From Deltaproteobacteria bacterium (GTDB lineage Bacteria > Desulfobacterota > DSM-4660 > Desulfatiglandales > HGW-15): DNA of 12,337 nucleotides. The translations under genes and the position numbers were made by a program. Location of the stretch: positions 447,313 to 459,649 of the forward strand of contig CP070840.1 of assembly GCA_020342025.1 (NCBI GenBank), given 5' to 3'. Below the pieces are notes generated by a model, which was not told the DNA's origin, did no database searches, and saw only the letters and a list, made by a program, of their open reading frames with translations. Below are positions 1 to 6,837 of this stretch, one piece after another. Numbering within the stretch: position 1 is the first letter of the stretch; each line of letters starts with the position of its first letter.

Positions 1-87
1 GAGCTAGGGGATTTGATTTACGAGATTTTTGTGGGCGGACTAGAAAATCGAAGTCTTCCGCGACCAAAGCAACCTAATCCAATCTAA
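1..87 (+). CDS. C-terminal fragment of a gene cut by the window edge (possibly a TetR-family regulator)
   Basis: Frame 1 is open from the first base to a TAA at 85-87 and encodes 28 residues; the start lies outside the window. The piece begins ELGDLIYEIFVGGLEN and ends in a proline- and basic-rich tail. An amphipathic helix of the form DLIYEIFVGGL near the C-terminus is reminiscent of the last helix of TetR/AcrR-type ligand-binding domains, which often end with a hydrophobic helix followed by a short polar tail. The gene reads toward the acyl-CoA dehydrogenase gene 123 bp downstream, a common arrangement for a local regulator. The family call is a guess from a very short stretch. The open frame itself is also short enough to be chance. 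Confidence 0.4.
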   Translation, partial: ELGDLIYEIFVGGLENRSLPRPKQPNPI

Positions 88-136
88 TATCCCCGTATAG
101 ATATATTTAAGATGCTTTAAAGAGGGATTGTTTTTA

Positions 137-165
137 TTGACTAAATACCAGCTCGCCGGTATTTC
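137..165 (+). promoter_or_regulatory. Putative sigma70 promoter with an inverted repeat filling the spacer
   Basis: TTGACT at 137-142 matches the -35 consensus in five of six positions. A weak -10 (TATTTC, 160-165) follows after 17 bases. Between and over them lies an inverted repeat: AAATACC (143-149) and GGTATTT (158-164), perfect 7-bp arms around 8 bases. No T-run follows, so a terminator is unlikely. A dyad between -35 and -10 is the usual place for a repressor operator, and the fragment at 1-87 could be such a repressor. The -10 is poor, so the exact promoter is uncertain, but the dyad is clear. Confidence 0.4.
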
Positions 166-210
166 CTTAACAGCCTCCATTAACCTCGTTCAAAAAGCCA
201 TGGTCTAAAT

Positions 211-1362
211 ATGGACTTTCAATTTACCAAAGAACAAAGAGATATTAGAACTGCCGCGCGAGATTTCGCTGAAAACGAATTTCCCGAAGTAGCAAGAGAA
301 ATTGACCTCAAAGAGGAGTTCCCTTTTGACCTTTGGAGAAAGGCATGCAAACTGGGTTTTATTGGCTGCTTCATCCCCGAGGAATACGGCGGGGCTGGCT
401 ATGGGCTTATTGAACATTGCTGCATAGCTGAGGAATTTTTTCGAGTTGATCCTGGCTGTGGCCAATGTATGAATTCGGTTGTCGTTGGCTCTGAAGTCAT
501 TCAAATGTTTGGTGATAAAGGCCAAAAAACAAGATATCTTTCTCCCCTAGTGAGAGGAGAGACAATTACGGGCATCGCTATCACTGAGCCCGATGCAGGA
601 AGCGACGTCCTTTCCGTTTCGACCACCGCTAAAAAGATAGGGGATGACTACCTGATAAATGGAAACAAAATTTTCATTACCAACGGAACCATCGCTACCT
701 ACTTGGTGGTTTTTTGTAAGACAAATCCTGAAAGAGAGAAGCGTTCCGAGCAGTTCAGCATGCTCATCGTAGAAACGAACAGCCCTGGTTACGAATCCAA
801 CAAGCTCAAGGATAAATTGGGAATTCGAGCATCTGACACATCTGAAATAAGCTTTGTAGATGTACGTGTGCCTAGCAAGAATCTGGTGGGAAAAGAAGGA
901 GAAGGATTTCCCTATCTAATGAAATTTTTTGAAAAGACGAGAGTTATGGTTGCCGCTACGGGAGTCGGATTGGCCCAAGGAGCTATGGAAAGGGCAATAA
1001 CACATATTAAGAGAAGGAAGCAGTTTGGAAAATCCTTGTTCGAATTTCAAGCGAATAGATTTAAGGTGGCAGAAATGGCTACCCTGATTGAAGCGTCTAG
1101 GAGCCTTACCTACAAAGCCGCTTCCCAGGTGGATAAAGGAATACCGGACACGGCCCTAGTTGCCATGGCCAAGTGGTTTTCAGCTTGGACAGCTGTTCGA
1201 GTAGCAGATGAGTCTCTTCAGATGCATGGTGGGTACGGTTACATGGGAGAACATGACATCTCAAGGTTCTACAGGGATGCCAAAATCCTTGAGATCTACG
1301 AGGGAACAAAGGAAATCGAAAAAGAAATAATAGCAAGGAGTTTCTTAAAAAAGCAATTTTAA
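211..1362 (+). CDS. Acyl-CoA dehydrogenase
   Basis: An FAD flavoenzyme of 383 residues, the usual length for a soluble tetrameric acyl-CoA dehydrogenase. It oxidises an acyl-CoA to the trans-2-enoyl-CoA and passes electrons to electron-transfer flavoprotein in the cytoplasm. Visible family marks are the N-terminal helical domain starting DFQFTKEQRDI, the middle-domain signature ITEPDAGSD (124-132), the segment KLGIRASDTSEISFVDVRVP (about 202-221), RRKQFGKSL (268-276), QMHGGYGYMGE (337-347) and IYEGTKEIE (362-370). Glu364 in IYEGT is at the position of the catalytic base of short- and medium-chain enzymes, so it should be active. The start fits the family N-terminus, but no Shine-Dalgarno sequence is visible ahead of it; a two-codon ATG-GTC-TAA at 200-208 precedes it. 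It is the first gene of the operon with the hydratase and ligase. Substrate cannot be read from sequence; short, branched or alicyclic acyl-CoAs are possible. Confidence 0.95.
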   Translation: MDFQFTKEQRDIRTAARDFAENEFPEVAREIDLKEEFPFDLWRKACKLGFIGCFIPEEYGGAGYGLIEHCCIAEEFFRVDPGCGQCMNSVVVGSEVIQMFGDKGQKTRYLSPLVRGETITGIAITEPDAGSDVLSVSTTAKKIGDDYLINGNKIFITNGTIATYLVVFCKTNPEREKRSEQFSMLIVETNSPGYESNKLKDKLGIRASDTSEISFVDVRVPSKNLVGKEGEGFPYLMKFFEKTRVMVAATGVGLAQGAMERAITHIKRRKQFGKSLFEFQANRFKVAEMATLIEASRSLTYKAASQVDKGIPDTALVAMAKWFSAWTAVRVADESLQMHGGYGYMGEHDISRFYRDAKILEIYEGTKEIEKEIIARSFLKKQF

Positions 1363-1410
1363 TAGAATAAAAAATTAATCAGACATATTAATCTTTTCGC
1401 TTTCTGAGAG

Positions 1411-1416
1411 GGGAGG
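1411..1416 (+). promoter_or_regulatory. Strong ribosome binding site of the enoyl-CoA hydratase gene
   Basis: GGGAGG lies 8 bases before the ATG at 1425, within GAGAGGGGAGG. The 62-bp gap after the dehydrogenase stop (1363-1424) is otherwise AT-rich and shows no terminator, consistent with one transcript. Confidence 0.7.
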
Positions 1417-1424
1417 TTATATAA

Positions 1425-2210
1425 ATGGCAAATAAAAGGGAATTTGTCGACTATGAGATCAAAGATCGGATTGCCACTGTTTTGGTAGACCGACCACCGG
1501 TAAATGCCCTCAACAATCAAGTGGAAGAAGAAATTGGGCAGGTTTTTGAAGAATTAGCCCTCTTGGAAGAAGTGGGGGCTGTCATTTTTACCGGGGGTGG
1601 CGAAAAAGCTTTCATTGCGGGTGCAGACATACAAATGCTATCAAAAAAGACCCCCCAAGGCGCCTATGAGATGTCCGCATTTACAAAAAAAATCCTCTTG
1701 AAAATCCAGACATTCGACAGGGTTGTTATTGCTGCTATCAATGGTTTGGCACTGGGAGGGGGCTGTGAGTTCGCTATGGCGTGCGATATAAGAGTCATGG
1801 ACGAATCGACCATTATTGGATTGCCGGAAGTTAGCCTGGGACTTTTACCAGGAGCGGGGGGAACCCAGCGATTGGCGAGACTCGTGGGAGTGGGAAAAGC
1901 CAAAGAGTTGATTTTGACAGGTGATCCCATCGACTCAAATGAGGCCAAATCCATAGGATTGATTGAGAGAATAGCTCCAAAAGGAAAAGCGGTATCGGAG
2001 GCAATGAGCCTTGCTAAACGGATTATGCAGCGAGGACCTGTAGCAGTAATGAACGCTAAAAAAGCCATCAATGCAACTATAAACATGACATTTGAAGAGG
2101 GTCTCAAAAGAGAGACAGAGCTTTTCTCTGCCCTGTTTGAGACTCAAGACGTGAAAGAGGGTGTGGGTGCATTTCTTGAAAAAAGAAAACCGAATTTTAT
2201 AGGAAGATAA
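1425..2210 (+). CDS. Enoyl-CoA hydratase (crotonase family)
   Basis: A crotonase-fold enzyme of 261 residues, full length for the family, expected to add water across the 2,3 double bond of enoyl-CoA in the cytoplasm. The oxyanion-hole segments are AFIAGADIQML (62-72) and LALGGGCEFAMACDIRV (108-124). Both catalytic glutamates of true hydratases are present: Glu115 in GGGCE and Glu135 in GLPEVSLGLLPGAGGTQRL. This favours hydratase activity over an isomerase, dehalogenase or decarboxylase paralogue, which usually lack one of them. The C-terminal helices end with KEGVGAFLEKRKPNF, the standard crotonase tail. It follows the acyl-CoA dehydrogenase by 62 bp and has a strong ribosome binding site, so the pair should catalyse consecutive dehydrogenation and hydration. 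No 3-hydroxyacyl-CoA dehydrogenase domain is fused to it or found nearby. Confidence 0.94.
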   Translation: MANKREFVDYEIKDRIATVLVDRPPVNALNNQVEEEIGQVFEELALLEEVGAVIFTGGGEKAFIAGADIQMLSKKTPQGAYEMSAFTKKILLKIQTFDRVVIAAINGLALGGGCEFAMACDIRVMDESTIIGLPEVSLGLLPGAGGTQRLARLVGVGKAKELILTGDPIDSNEAKSIGLIERIAPKGKAVSEAMSLAKRIMQRGPVAVMNAKKAINATINMTFEEGLKRETELFSALFETQDVKEGVGAFLEKRKPNFIGR

Positions 2211-2342
2211 AATAGCGCAATGCACAAGAGTAGGCTTGAAGTCTATGAGCCTTTTGGGGGGTGCTCAGCTTTACATCATGACCTGGGGTTCTCATTTTCT
2301 CGTAGCTAACCAACCGGTATAGATGAAAGGGGGTGGCTGCCA

Positions 2343-3911
2343 GTGAGGAACATTGGAGAAGTCCTTCGCATTAACGCTAAGTACTATCCTAATAAGAGAG
2401 CTGTTGTGGATTCCAAAAAGGAATTCACATGGAAAGAAGTAAATGAACGTGCAAATTGCCTAGCCAATGCACTGATGGGCTTAGGGTGCAGAAAAGGAGA
2501 CCGCGTTGCCATATTAGGCTATAACTCATCGGAGTATGTTGAAAGTATTTTCGCCTGCGCAAAAGCGGGCCTGATTTTTGTCCCACTAAACTTCAGATTA
2601 TCCCCACCAGAGATAGAGTACATTCTGAATGATTCAACTCCAACCACTCTCCTTTTCGGAGAGGACTTTTCTGATATTGCATCCAGCCTTAGGCCAACCT
2701 TCTCTCTGAATTACATTTGTATAGGGGATGCTCCCGAGTGGACCATAGAGTATGAAACACTGATCAAATCCAGTTCACCTGTAGAACCCCCCGAAGATCT
2801 GGTTTCAGAAGATGATCCTGCGGAGATTTTTTACACCAGTGGAACAACGGGATTGGCAAAGGGGGTCGTACATACTCACCGCGCACGGCTAAGAGGTGCC
2901 CTAGCTTGCGTCATTGATGGTGAACTCAACTATGATGACGTACATCTCGTAAATGTGCCAGCTCTTTGTCATGCGGCAGGATGGGTATGGATGTTAGCAA
3001 ACGCCTCTGTTGCCGCTTCAATAATTATCTCCCAACTAAGAGGGTTTGACCCAGAAAATATACTCAAGACCGTACAAGATTACTCTGTCACCAATCTTCA
3101 GTTGGTTCCAATTACAATTATGCAACTCATAGACTTTCCACACATAAGAGAATACGACTTCTCTTCATTGAGACTGATTTTCTATGCAACGGCTCCGATG
3201 CCCCCCGGCCCCTTAAGAAAGGCCCTGAGCATCTTTGGCAATATCTTTATGCAACCCTATGGTCTTACTGAAACAGGGCCTAATGTGACATGCTTACACA
3301 AAAAAGAACATAGTATCAGCGATCTTTCTGATGAAGAGGCTGAAAAGAGACTAAAGTCCTGTGGCAGGCCTTGTTATGGGATATTAGTAAAATTAGTGGA
3401 TGAAAAAGGACAGGAAGTCCCTCCCCATACCGTCGGGGAAATCGTCGTGAAGAGTACTGACACTATGGAAGGCTATTGGAATAATGAAGAAGAGACGCAA
3501 AAGGTGATCAAGGATGGCTGGCTTTACACGGGAGATCTGGCTGTCTATGACGAGGATTATTACGTTTATCTGGTTGACCGAAAAAAGGACATGATCATTA
3601 CTGGTGGGTTAAATGTCTATCCTGCTGAAGTAGAGAGAGTGCTCTATGAACATCCTGTGGTATCCCAATGTGCTGTGATTGGAGTGCCTGATGATCGATG
3701 GGGAGAGGCGGTGAAGGCCTTTGTGGTATTGGAAAAAGGCCAGCAAGCATCTGATGATGATATCATAGAGTTTTGCAGGAAATCCCTTGCCAGTTACAAG
3801 AAACCTAAATCTGTAGAGTTCGTGGAAGAGTTGCCTCGAAATCCGCAGGGTAAAATTTTGAAAAGAGTTCTTCGCGAAAAATATTGGGCTGACAGGGAGA
3901 GAAAGATCTAA
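2343..3911 (+). CDS. ANL-superfamily acyl-CoA synthetase (FadD-like AMP-forming ligase)
   Basis: An AMP-forming ligase of 522 residues that should activate a carboxylic acid to its CoA thioester through an acyl-adenylate. All core motifs are present: the phosphate-binding loop YTSGTTGLAKG (164-174), YGLTETGP (306-313), GWLYTGDLA (392-400), the hinge DRKKDMIITGGLNVYPAEVE (412-431), and PRNPQGKILKR (499-508), where Lys504 is the catalytic adenylation lysine. Length fits medium-chain or aromatic/alicyclic acid ligases rather than the longer acetyl-CoA synthetases. The start is GTG, preceded by GAAAGGGGGTGG at 2324-2335; an upstream ATG at 2323 is out of frame and closes within seven codons. The gene follows the hydratase after 132 bp and abuts the UroD-like gene directly. 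It probably supplies the CoA ester used by the dehydrogenase and hydratase. The acid specificity is not predictable from sequence. Confidence 0.93.
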   Translation: MRNIGEVLRINAKYYPNKRAVVDSKKEFTWKEVNERANCLANALMGLGCRKGDRVAILGYNSSEYVESIFACAKAGLIFVPLNFRLSPPEIEYILNDSTPTTLLFGEDFSDIASSLRPTFSLNYICIGDAPEWTIEYETLIKSSSPVEPPEDLVSEDDPAEIFYTSGTTGLAKGVVHTHRARLRGALACVIDGELNYDDVHLVNVPALCHAAGWVWMLANASVAASIIISQLRGFDPENILKTVQDYSVTNLQLVPITIMQLIDFPHIREYDFSSLRLIFYATAPMPPGPLRKALSIFGNIFMQPYGLTETGPNVTCLHKKEHSISDLSDEEAEKRLKSCGRPCYGILVKLVDEKGQEVPPHTVGEIVVKSTDTMEGYWNNEEETQKVIKDGWLYTGDLAVYDEDYYVYLVDRKKDMIITGGLNVYPAEVERVLYEHPVVSQCAVIGVPDDRWGEAVKAFVVLEKGQQASDDDIIEFCRKSLASYKKPKSVEFVEELPRNPQGKILKRVLREKYWADRERKI

Positions 3912-4949
3912 ATGAATCCTTATGAGCGGGTAATGGCCGCCATTGCAGGAGAGGAACCGGATCGTGTCCCAGTTATTCCAGCTGCACGTGACTGGTGCAT
4001 CAGACAAGCGGGTTTCAAGTTCCGCGAGGCCATGGAATCTCCTGAAAAGTATGTCTTCTCTCAATACTATTGTGTCAAGGAATTCAAATATGATGCCGTA
4101 TGGGATCTGTTCGCGATCCACGCCGAGTCAGAAGCACTGGGTAGCAAACTTCAGATTGCTGATGACATACCGCCTTCCGTTATAGAGCCTGTCGTTCAAG
4201 ACTATTCGACAGATTTGCCTCGGATTCGGCTTCCAAATCCTCACAAAGATGGAAGACTTCCTAAACTGCTGGCCATTATCAGCCGATTGAAGGAATTGTG
4301 CGAAGGCCATATTCCAGTGTTGGGCTATTGCCAGGCCCCATTCAGGCACGCTGCCATGTTGAGGGGTTTAGAAAAGGCTCTGCGGGATACCAAAAAGGAG
4401 CCAGAGAATCTCAAGAAGCTCTTAGAGCTTTCCCTGATAGGTTTAATCCACTGGGGCATCGCCGTAGCAGAAGCCGGAGCGGATATCATATGCATCTCAG
4501 ATCCCACTGTATCACGGGACGTCATGTCCAGGGATACGTGGACAGACTTTGGCTTCCCCTTCCTGAAAAGACTTGTTGACGCCCTTAAAAAGACGGGTAA
4601 ACCTTTGCAATTGCATGTCTGTGGGGATACAACGGATAGACTGGATACTTTTGTTCAAGCAGGGTTCGATATCCTCTGTCTGGACACGAAGGTAGATTTT
4701 GGATTGGCCAGAGAAAAGGTGGGTGATAGCGTCTGCCTAATGGGCAATGTTTGTCCCAACACGACACTTCTTTTCGGCACTCCAGAACATGTTGAAAAGG
4801 ATTCCGCGAAAGTGATAAAACAGGCAGGGCTAAAAAGTAAATTCATTCTATCATCGGGCTGTATGTTATCCCCAGATACGCCGAAGGATAATGTGCATGC
4901 CATGGTTAATGCCGCCAAAACTTTTGGCCGCTATCCTATGAGCAATTAG
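3912..4949 (+). CDS. UroD-family methyltransferase-like protein (MtaA/CmuA type, zinc-binding)
   Basis: A protein of 345 residues with the uroporphyrinogen decarboxylase (TIM-barrel) fold, but of the methylcobalamin-dependent methyltransferase branch. It has the zinc ligand pattern of MtaA/MtbA/CmuA proteins: His235-x-Cys237 in LHVCGDTTDRLD, and Cys317 in LSSGCMLSPDTP. Other family segments are PVLGYCQAPFRHAAMLRG (135-152), EAGADIICISDPTVS (187-201), and CLMGNVCPNTTLLFGTPE (275-292). Family members move a methyl group between a corrinoid protein and a thiol such as coenzyme M, or act in demethylation. Heme synthesis is unlikely: only RQAG (31-34) of the HemE signature RQAGRY is retained. The ATG begins on the base after the TAA of the ligase gene, implying translational coupling. 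No corrinoid protein, MtaB-like or activator gene is in the window, so its partner must be elsewhere. Its substrate is unknown; linkage to the ligase suggests it works on the same compound or on a methyl derived from it. Confidence 0.85.
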   Translation: MNPYERVMAAIAGEEPDRVPVIPAARDWCIRQAGFKFREAMESPEKYVFSQYYCVKEFKYDAVWDLFAIHAESEALGSKLQIADDIPPSVIEPVVQDYSTDLPRIRLPNPHKDGRLPKLLAIISRLKELCEGHIPVLGYCQAPFRHAAMLRGLEKALRDTKKEPENLKKLLELSLIGLIHWGIAVAEAGADIICISDPTVSRDVMSRDTWTDFGFPFLKRLVDALKKTGKPLQLHVCGDTTDRLDTFVQAGFDILCLDTKVDFGLAREKVGDSVCLMGNVCPNTTLLFGTPEHVEKDSAKVIKQAGLKSKFILSSGCMLSPDTPKDNVHAMVNAAKTFGRYPMSN

Positions 4950-4978
4950 TGGCTCGTGCTATTATCTTCACAGACCAT

Positions 4979-5026
4979 TCTCATATTCCAGGATGACCAG
5001 ACACATATGGGGAAAAGACTTTTTTT
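4979..5026 (+). terminator. Weak candidate terminator after the first operon
   Basis: TCTCATAT (4979-4986) can pair with ATATGGGG (5005-5012), including two G-T wobbles, across an 18-base loop. Seven Ts run from 5020 to 5026 after a short A-rich stretch. The stem is weak and the T-run is offset from it, so this is only a possible termination point between the acyl-CoA operon and the TRAP genes. Confidence 0.2.
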
Positions 5027-5051
5027 GTTCTGAGATTGTGATAGGGATCGG

Positions 5052-5091
5052 GATAATGCAGCCATAGCCAGCCTATGAATGCAATTCATAG
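5052..5091 (+). promoter_or_regulatory. Dyad cluster and possible -10 upstream of dctP
   Basis: The gap 4950-5141 contains CTATGAAT (5073-5080) and ATTCATAG (5084-5091), a perfect 8-bp inverted repeat around GCA. A further CATAG at 5063-5067 forms a second dyad with CTATG at 5073-5077, so three alternating half-sites lie on one face within 29 bp. GATAAT at 5052-5057 matches a -10 box in five of six bases, but no convincing -35 is present at the right distance. The position just downstream of that -10 would suit a repressor site controlling the transporter operon. The dyad could also form an RNA hairpin in the leader. Confidence 0.4.
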
Positions 5092-5125
5092 CCATTTAAG
5101 AGCTGCACAGGTGACAACCTTTAGC

Positions 5126-5134
5126 AAGGGAGGG
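5126..5134 (+). promoter_or_regulatory. Strong ribosome binding site of dctP
   Basis: AAGGGAGGG ends seven bases before the ATG at 5142, an optimal match. It fits the high expression expected of a periplasmic binding protein and fixes the start. Confidence 0.7.
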
Positions 5135-5141
5135 TGCGAAG

Positions 5142-6164
5142 ATGAGATTCAAAATTCTGTCTTTTTTGGTCGCGGCAACAGTTCTTCTTTTAGGGGTAAC
5201 ATTTCTTGTGGAAACATCTGTAGCTGAAACAGTAAACCTAAAATTTTCATCGCCCTGGCCCCCTAGGCATCCCCAACATACCATGCTTATTGAGCCGTGG
5301 GGAAAGAAGATTAGCGAGTTAACTGGAGGTCGGGTGAAAGTGACTTTGTTCCCAGGTCAAGCACTGGGAAAGGCAGCAGACCACTATGACATGGCGGTTA
5401 AGGGTATATGTGACATCGCCTTGACAAACCCGATGTATACCCCTGCCCGCTTTCAATTAACTTCCGTCTTTTGGCTTCCTTTTATGGTGACTTCAGCCGA
5501 GGAGACCTCCGTCGCCCTTTGGAAGACCTATGATAAATATTTCCGGGATGAATATAAGGAGGTGAAAGTGCTATGGCTCTATGTTCACGCGCCAGGCCAG
5601 ATTTTCACCAGAAAAAAGGCAGTCAAGACCCTTGAAGATCTGAAGGGGATGAAAATTCGTGCAACCAATCCCCATATCCAGGAGACTCTGAAGATATTTG
5701 GTGCCTCTCCTGTGTTTATCCCTGTTCCGGAGGTCTATAACGCCTTGGAGAGAGGCGTCGTTGACGGAACGGCGATGCCCTTCGAGGGATTGTGGGTTTT
5801 CAAGCAGCACGAAGTGGTGGATTACGCTGTGCTTTGTAATCTGTATACTATGACTTTCCCCATCGTCATGAACAAAGCCAAGTGGGAATCCCTCCCGGCT
5901 GATGTTAAGAAAATTATTGAGGACAATATTGGCCTGGAAACATCAAGGCAAGCCGGAATTGTCTATGATCGCACAGAGGCGAGTATGAAGAAAAAAGTTC
6001 TTGAGCATGGGGTGAAGGTAAATGAATTGCCCATGGAGGACCTGGCTAAAATGCGATTGGGAGGAAGCAAAATACGTGAAGCCTGGGCAAAGGAGACGGA
6101 AGGCAAAGGACTTCCTGGGAATGCTGTTTTAAAGGAAGTCCAAACTCTGCTTGGAATAAAATAG
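5142..6164 (+). CDS. dctP: TRAP transporter substrate-binding protein, DctP family
   Basis: A periplasmic solute-binding protein of 340 residues, typical of the DctP family. It captures an organic acid and delivers it to the DctQM membrane complex. The N-terminus is a Sec signal peptide: MRFK, a hydrophobic stretch (about 5-23), and a likely cut after SVA (26-28), leaving a mature start of ETVNLKFSS. Family features are PGQALGKAADHYDMAVKGICDIA (split over about 71-93), the EDLKGMKIRATN segment (165-176), where Arg173 is at the position of the conserved arginine that binds the ligand carboxylate, and VPEVYNALERGVVDG (195-209). The retained arginine supports a monocarboxylate or related acid as ligand, but not a specific one. 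It is the first transporter gene, separated from dctQ by a 181-bp gap with a stable hairpin. The nearby CoA ligases suggest the ligand is the acid degraded by this cluster. Confidence 0.93.
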   Translation: MRFKILSFLVAATVLLLGVTFLVETSVAETVNLKFSSPWPPRHPQHTMLIEPWGKKISELTGGRVKVTLFPGQALGKAADHYDMAVKGICDIALTNPMYTPARFQLTSVFWLPFMVTSAEETSVALWKTYDKYFRDEYKEVKVLWLYVHAPGQIFTRKKAVKTLEDLKGMKIRATNPHIQETLKIFGASPVFIPVPEVYNALERGVVDGTAMPFEGLWVFKQHEVVDYAVLCNLYTMTFPIVMNKAKWESLPADVKKIIEDNIGLETSRQAGIVYDRTEASMKKKVLEHGVKVNELPMEDLAKMRLGGSKIREAWAKETEGKGLPGNAVLKEVQTLLGIK

Positions 6165-6208
6165 AGCGTCTTTCCTTAATTTTGGAGTACATGAAAAAGA
6201 TCTTTCCC

Positions 6209-6236
6209 ACTCCCTCGCGCCACGCCGCGAGGGAGT
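6209..6236 (+). other. Perfect 11-bp GC-rich hairpin between dctP and dctQ
   Basis: ACTCCCTCGCG (6209-6219) and CGCGAGGGAGT (6226-6236) pair perfectly around the six bases CCACGC. No T-run follows (CACCAAAATC), so it is not a standard intrinsic terminator. Intercistronic hairpins behind genes for periplasmic binding proteins are known to protect the upstream mRNA 3' end and reduce downstream expression. The same role here would yield more DctP than DctQM. Role is inferred; the structure itself is plain in the sequence. Confidence 0.75.
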
Positions 6237-6345
6237 CACCAAAATCTAGTCGGAGTCATATGTTTGCCTTTCACCTCTGATAGGGTTTGTGATTTTACTG
6301 AGCAAATATTTCAAAAGACTCCGCATATACCTTTTGAGGTAGAGA

Positions 6346-6834
6346 ATGATCAAGGCCATGGTAAAAAGACTGGGATCTCTGAATGCTTGGCTTGCCAAGG
6401 CAGGAGGATATATTCTTCTCTGCATGATGCTGTTGACCACCTGTGACGTTATTGGCCGCTATGTCTTCAACTCACCCATCACTGGGGCCTATGAAGTGAC
6501 CGAGGTCATGATGGTAACGGTCATTTTTCTCTTCCTTGGTTATACCCAGGCCGATAAGGCGCATATTTCCATTGATTTGGTCGTACGGCTTTTGCCCAAA
6601 AAACTGCGAATGACCATTGACCTCATAACTCACCTATTTTCACTATTTATTATTATCTTGATCGCTTGGATGAATATTCTCAGGTGCCTTGAGCTTATGC
6701 GTAGAAATGAAGTCACACCTATCCTTTATATCCCTGTTTCACCGTTTCTTTTAATTCTTGCTATTGGATGCCTTGTATATTCCATTGAACTCTTAAAGAA
6801 TATCAAGAATCTATTTAAACATCAGGAATTATAG
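6346..6834 (+). CDS. dctQ: TRAP transporter small permease subunit, DctQ family
   Basis: A small inner-membrane protein of 162 residues with four predicted hydrophobic helices at about 20-38, 50-68, 90-110 and 127-149, the arrangement of DctQ subunits. The segment DVIGRYVFNSPITGAYEVTE (34-53) carries the family pattern RYxFN followed by GAxE at the start of the second helix. DctQ forms a complex with DctM and is needed for sodium-coupled uptake of the ligand carried by DctP. ATG 6346 is chosen because GAGGT at 6336-6340 sits at a suitable distance; an in-frame ATG at 6358 is possible but lacks a better site. The stop is three bases before the dctM start, so the two membrane subunits are probably translated in a coupled way. 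Confidence 0.9.
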   Translation: MIKAMVKRLGSLNAWLAKAGGYILLCMMLLTTCDVIGRYVFNSPITGAYEVTEVMMVTVIFLFLGYTQADKAHISIDLVVRLLPKKLRMTIDLITHLFSLFIIILIAWMNILRCLELMRRNEVTPILYIPVSPFLLILAIGCLVYSIELLKNIKNLFKHQEL

Positions 6835-6837
6835 GCT

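Noticed and set aside
1664..2107. 147-codon antisense frame within the hydratase gene
   Set aside because: It is opposite a clear crotonase-family gene with all catalytic motifs; the antisense product shows no family features.
2220..2309. 29-residue plus-strand frame between the hydratase and ligase genes
   Set aside because: The only purine-rich site (AGGAAG) lies too far upstream, within the end of the hydratase gene, and the peptide has no recognisable motif.
2316..2320. GGTAT half-site before the ligase gene similar to the dyad at 143-164
   Set aside because: Only five bases match and no inverted partner is present, so it is expected by chance.
3609..4121. 170-codon antisense frame across the ligase and UroD-like genes
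   Set aside because: Overlaps two well-supported genes and has no motif or ribosome site; it is a shadow frame.
3912..4949. Annotation of the UroD-family gene as HemE for heme synthesis
   Set aside because: The HxC...C zinc ligands and the absence of the full RQAGRY signature place it with the methyltransferase-like branch, and the neighbours are catabolic.
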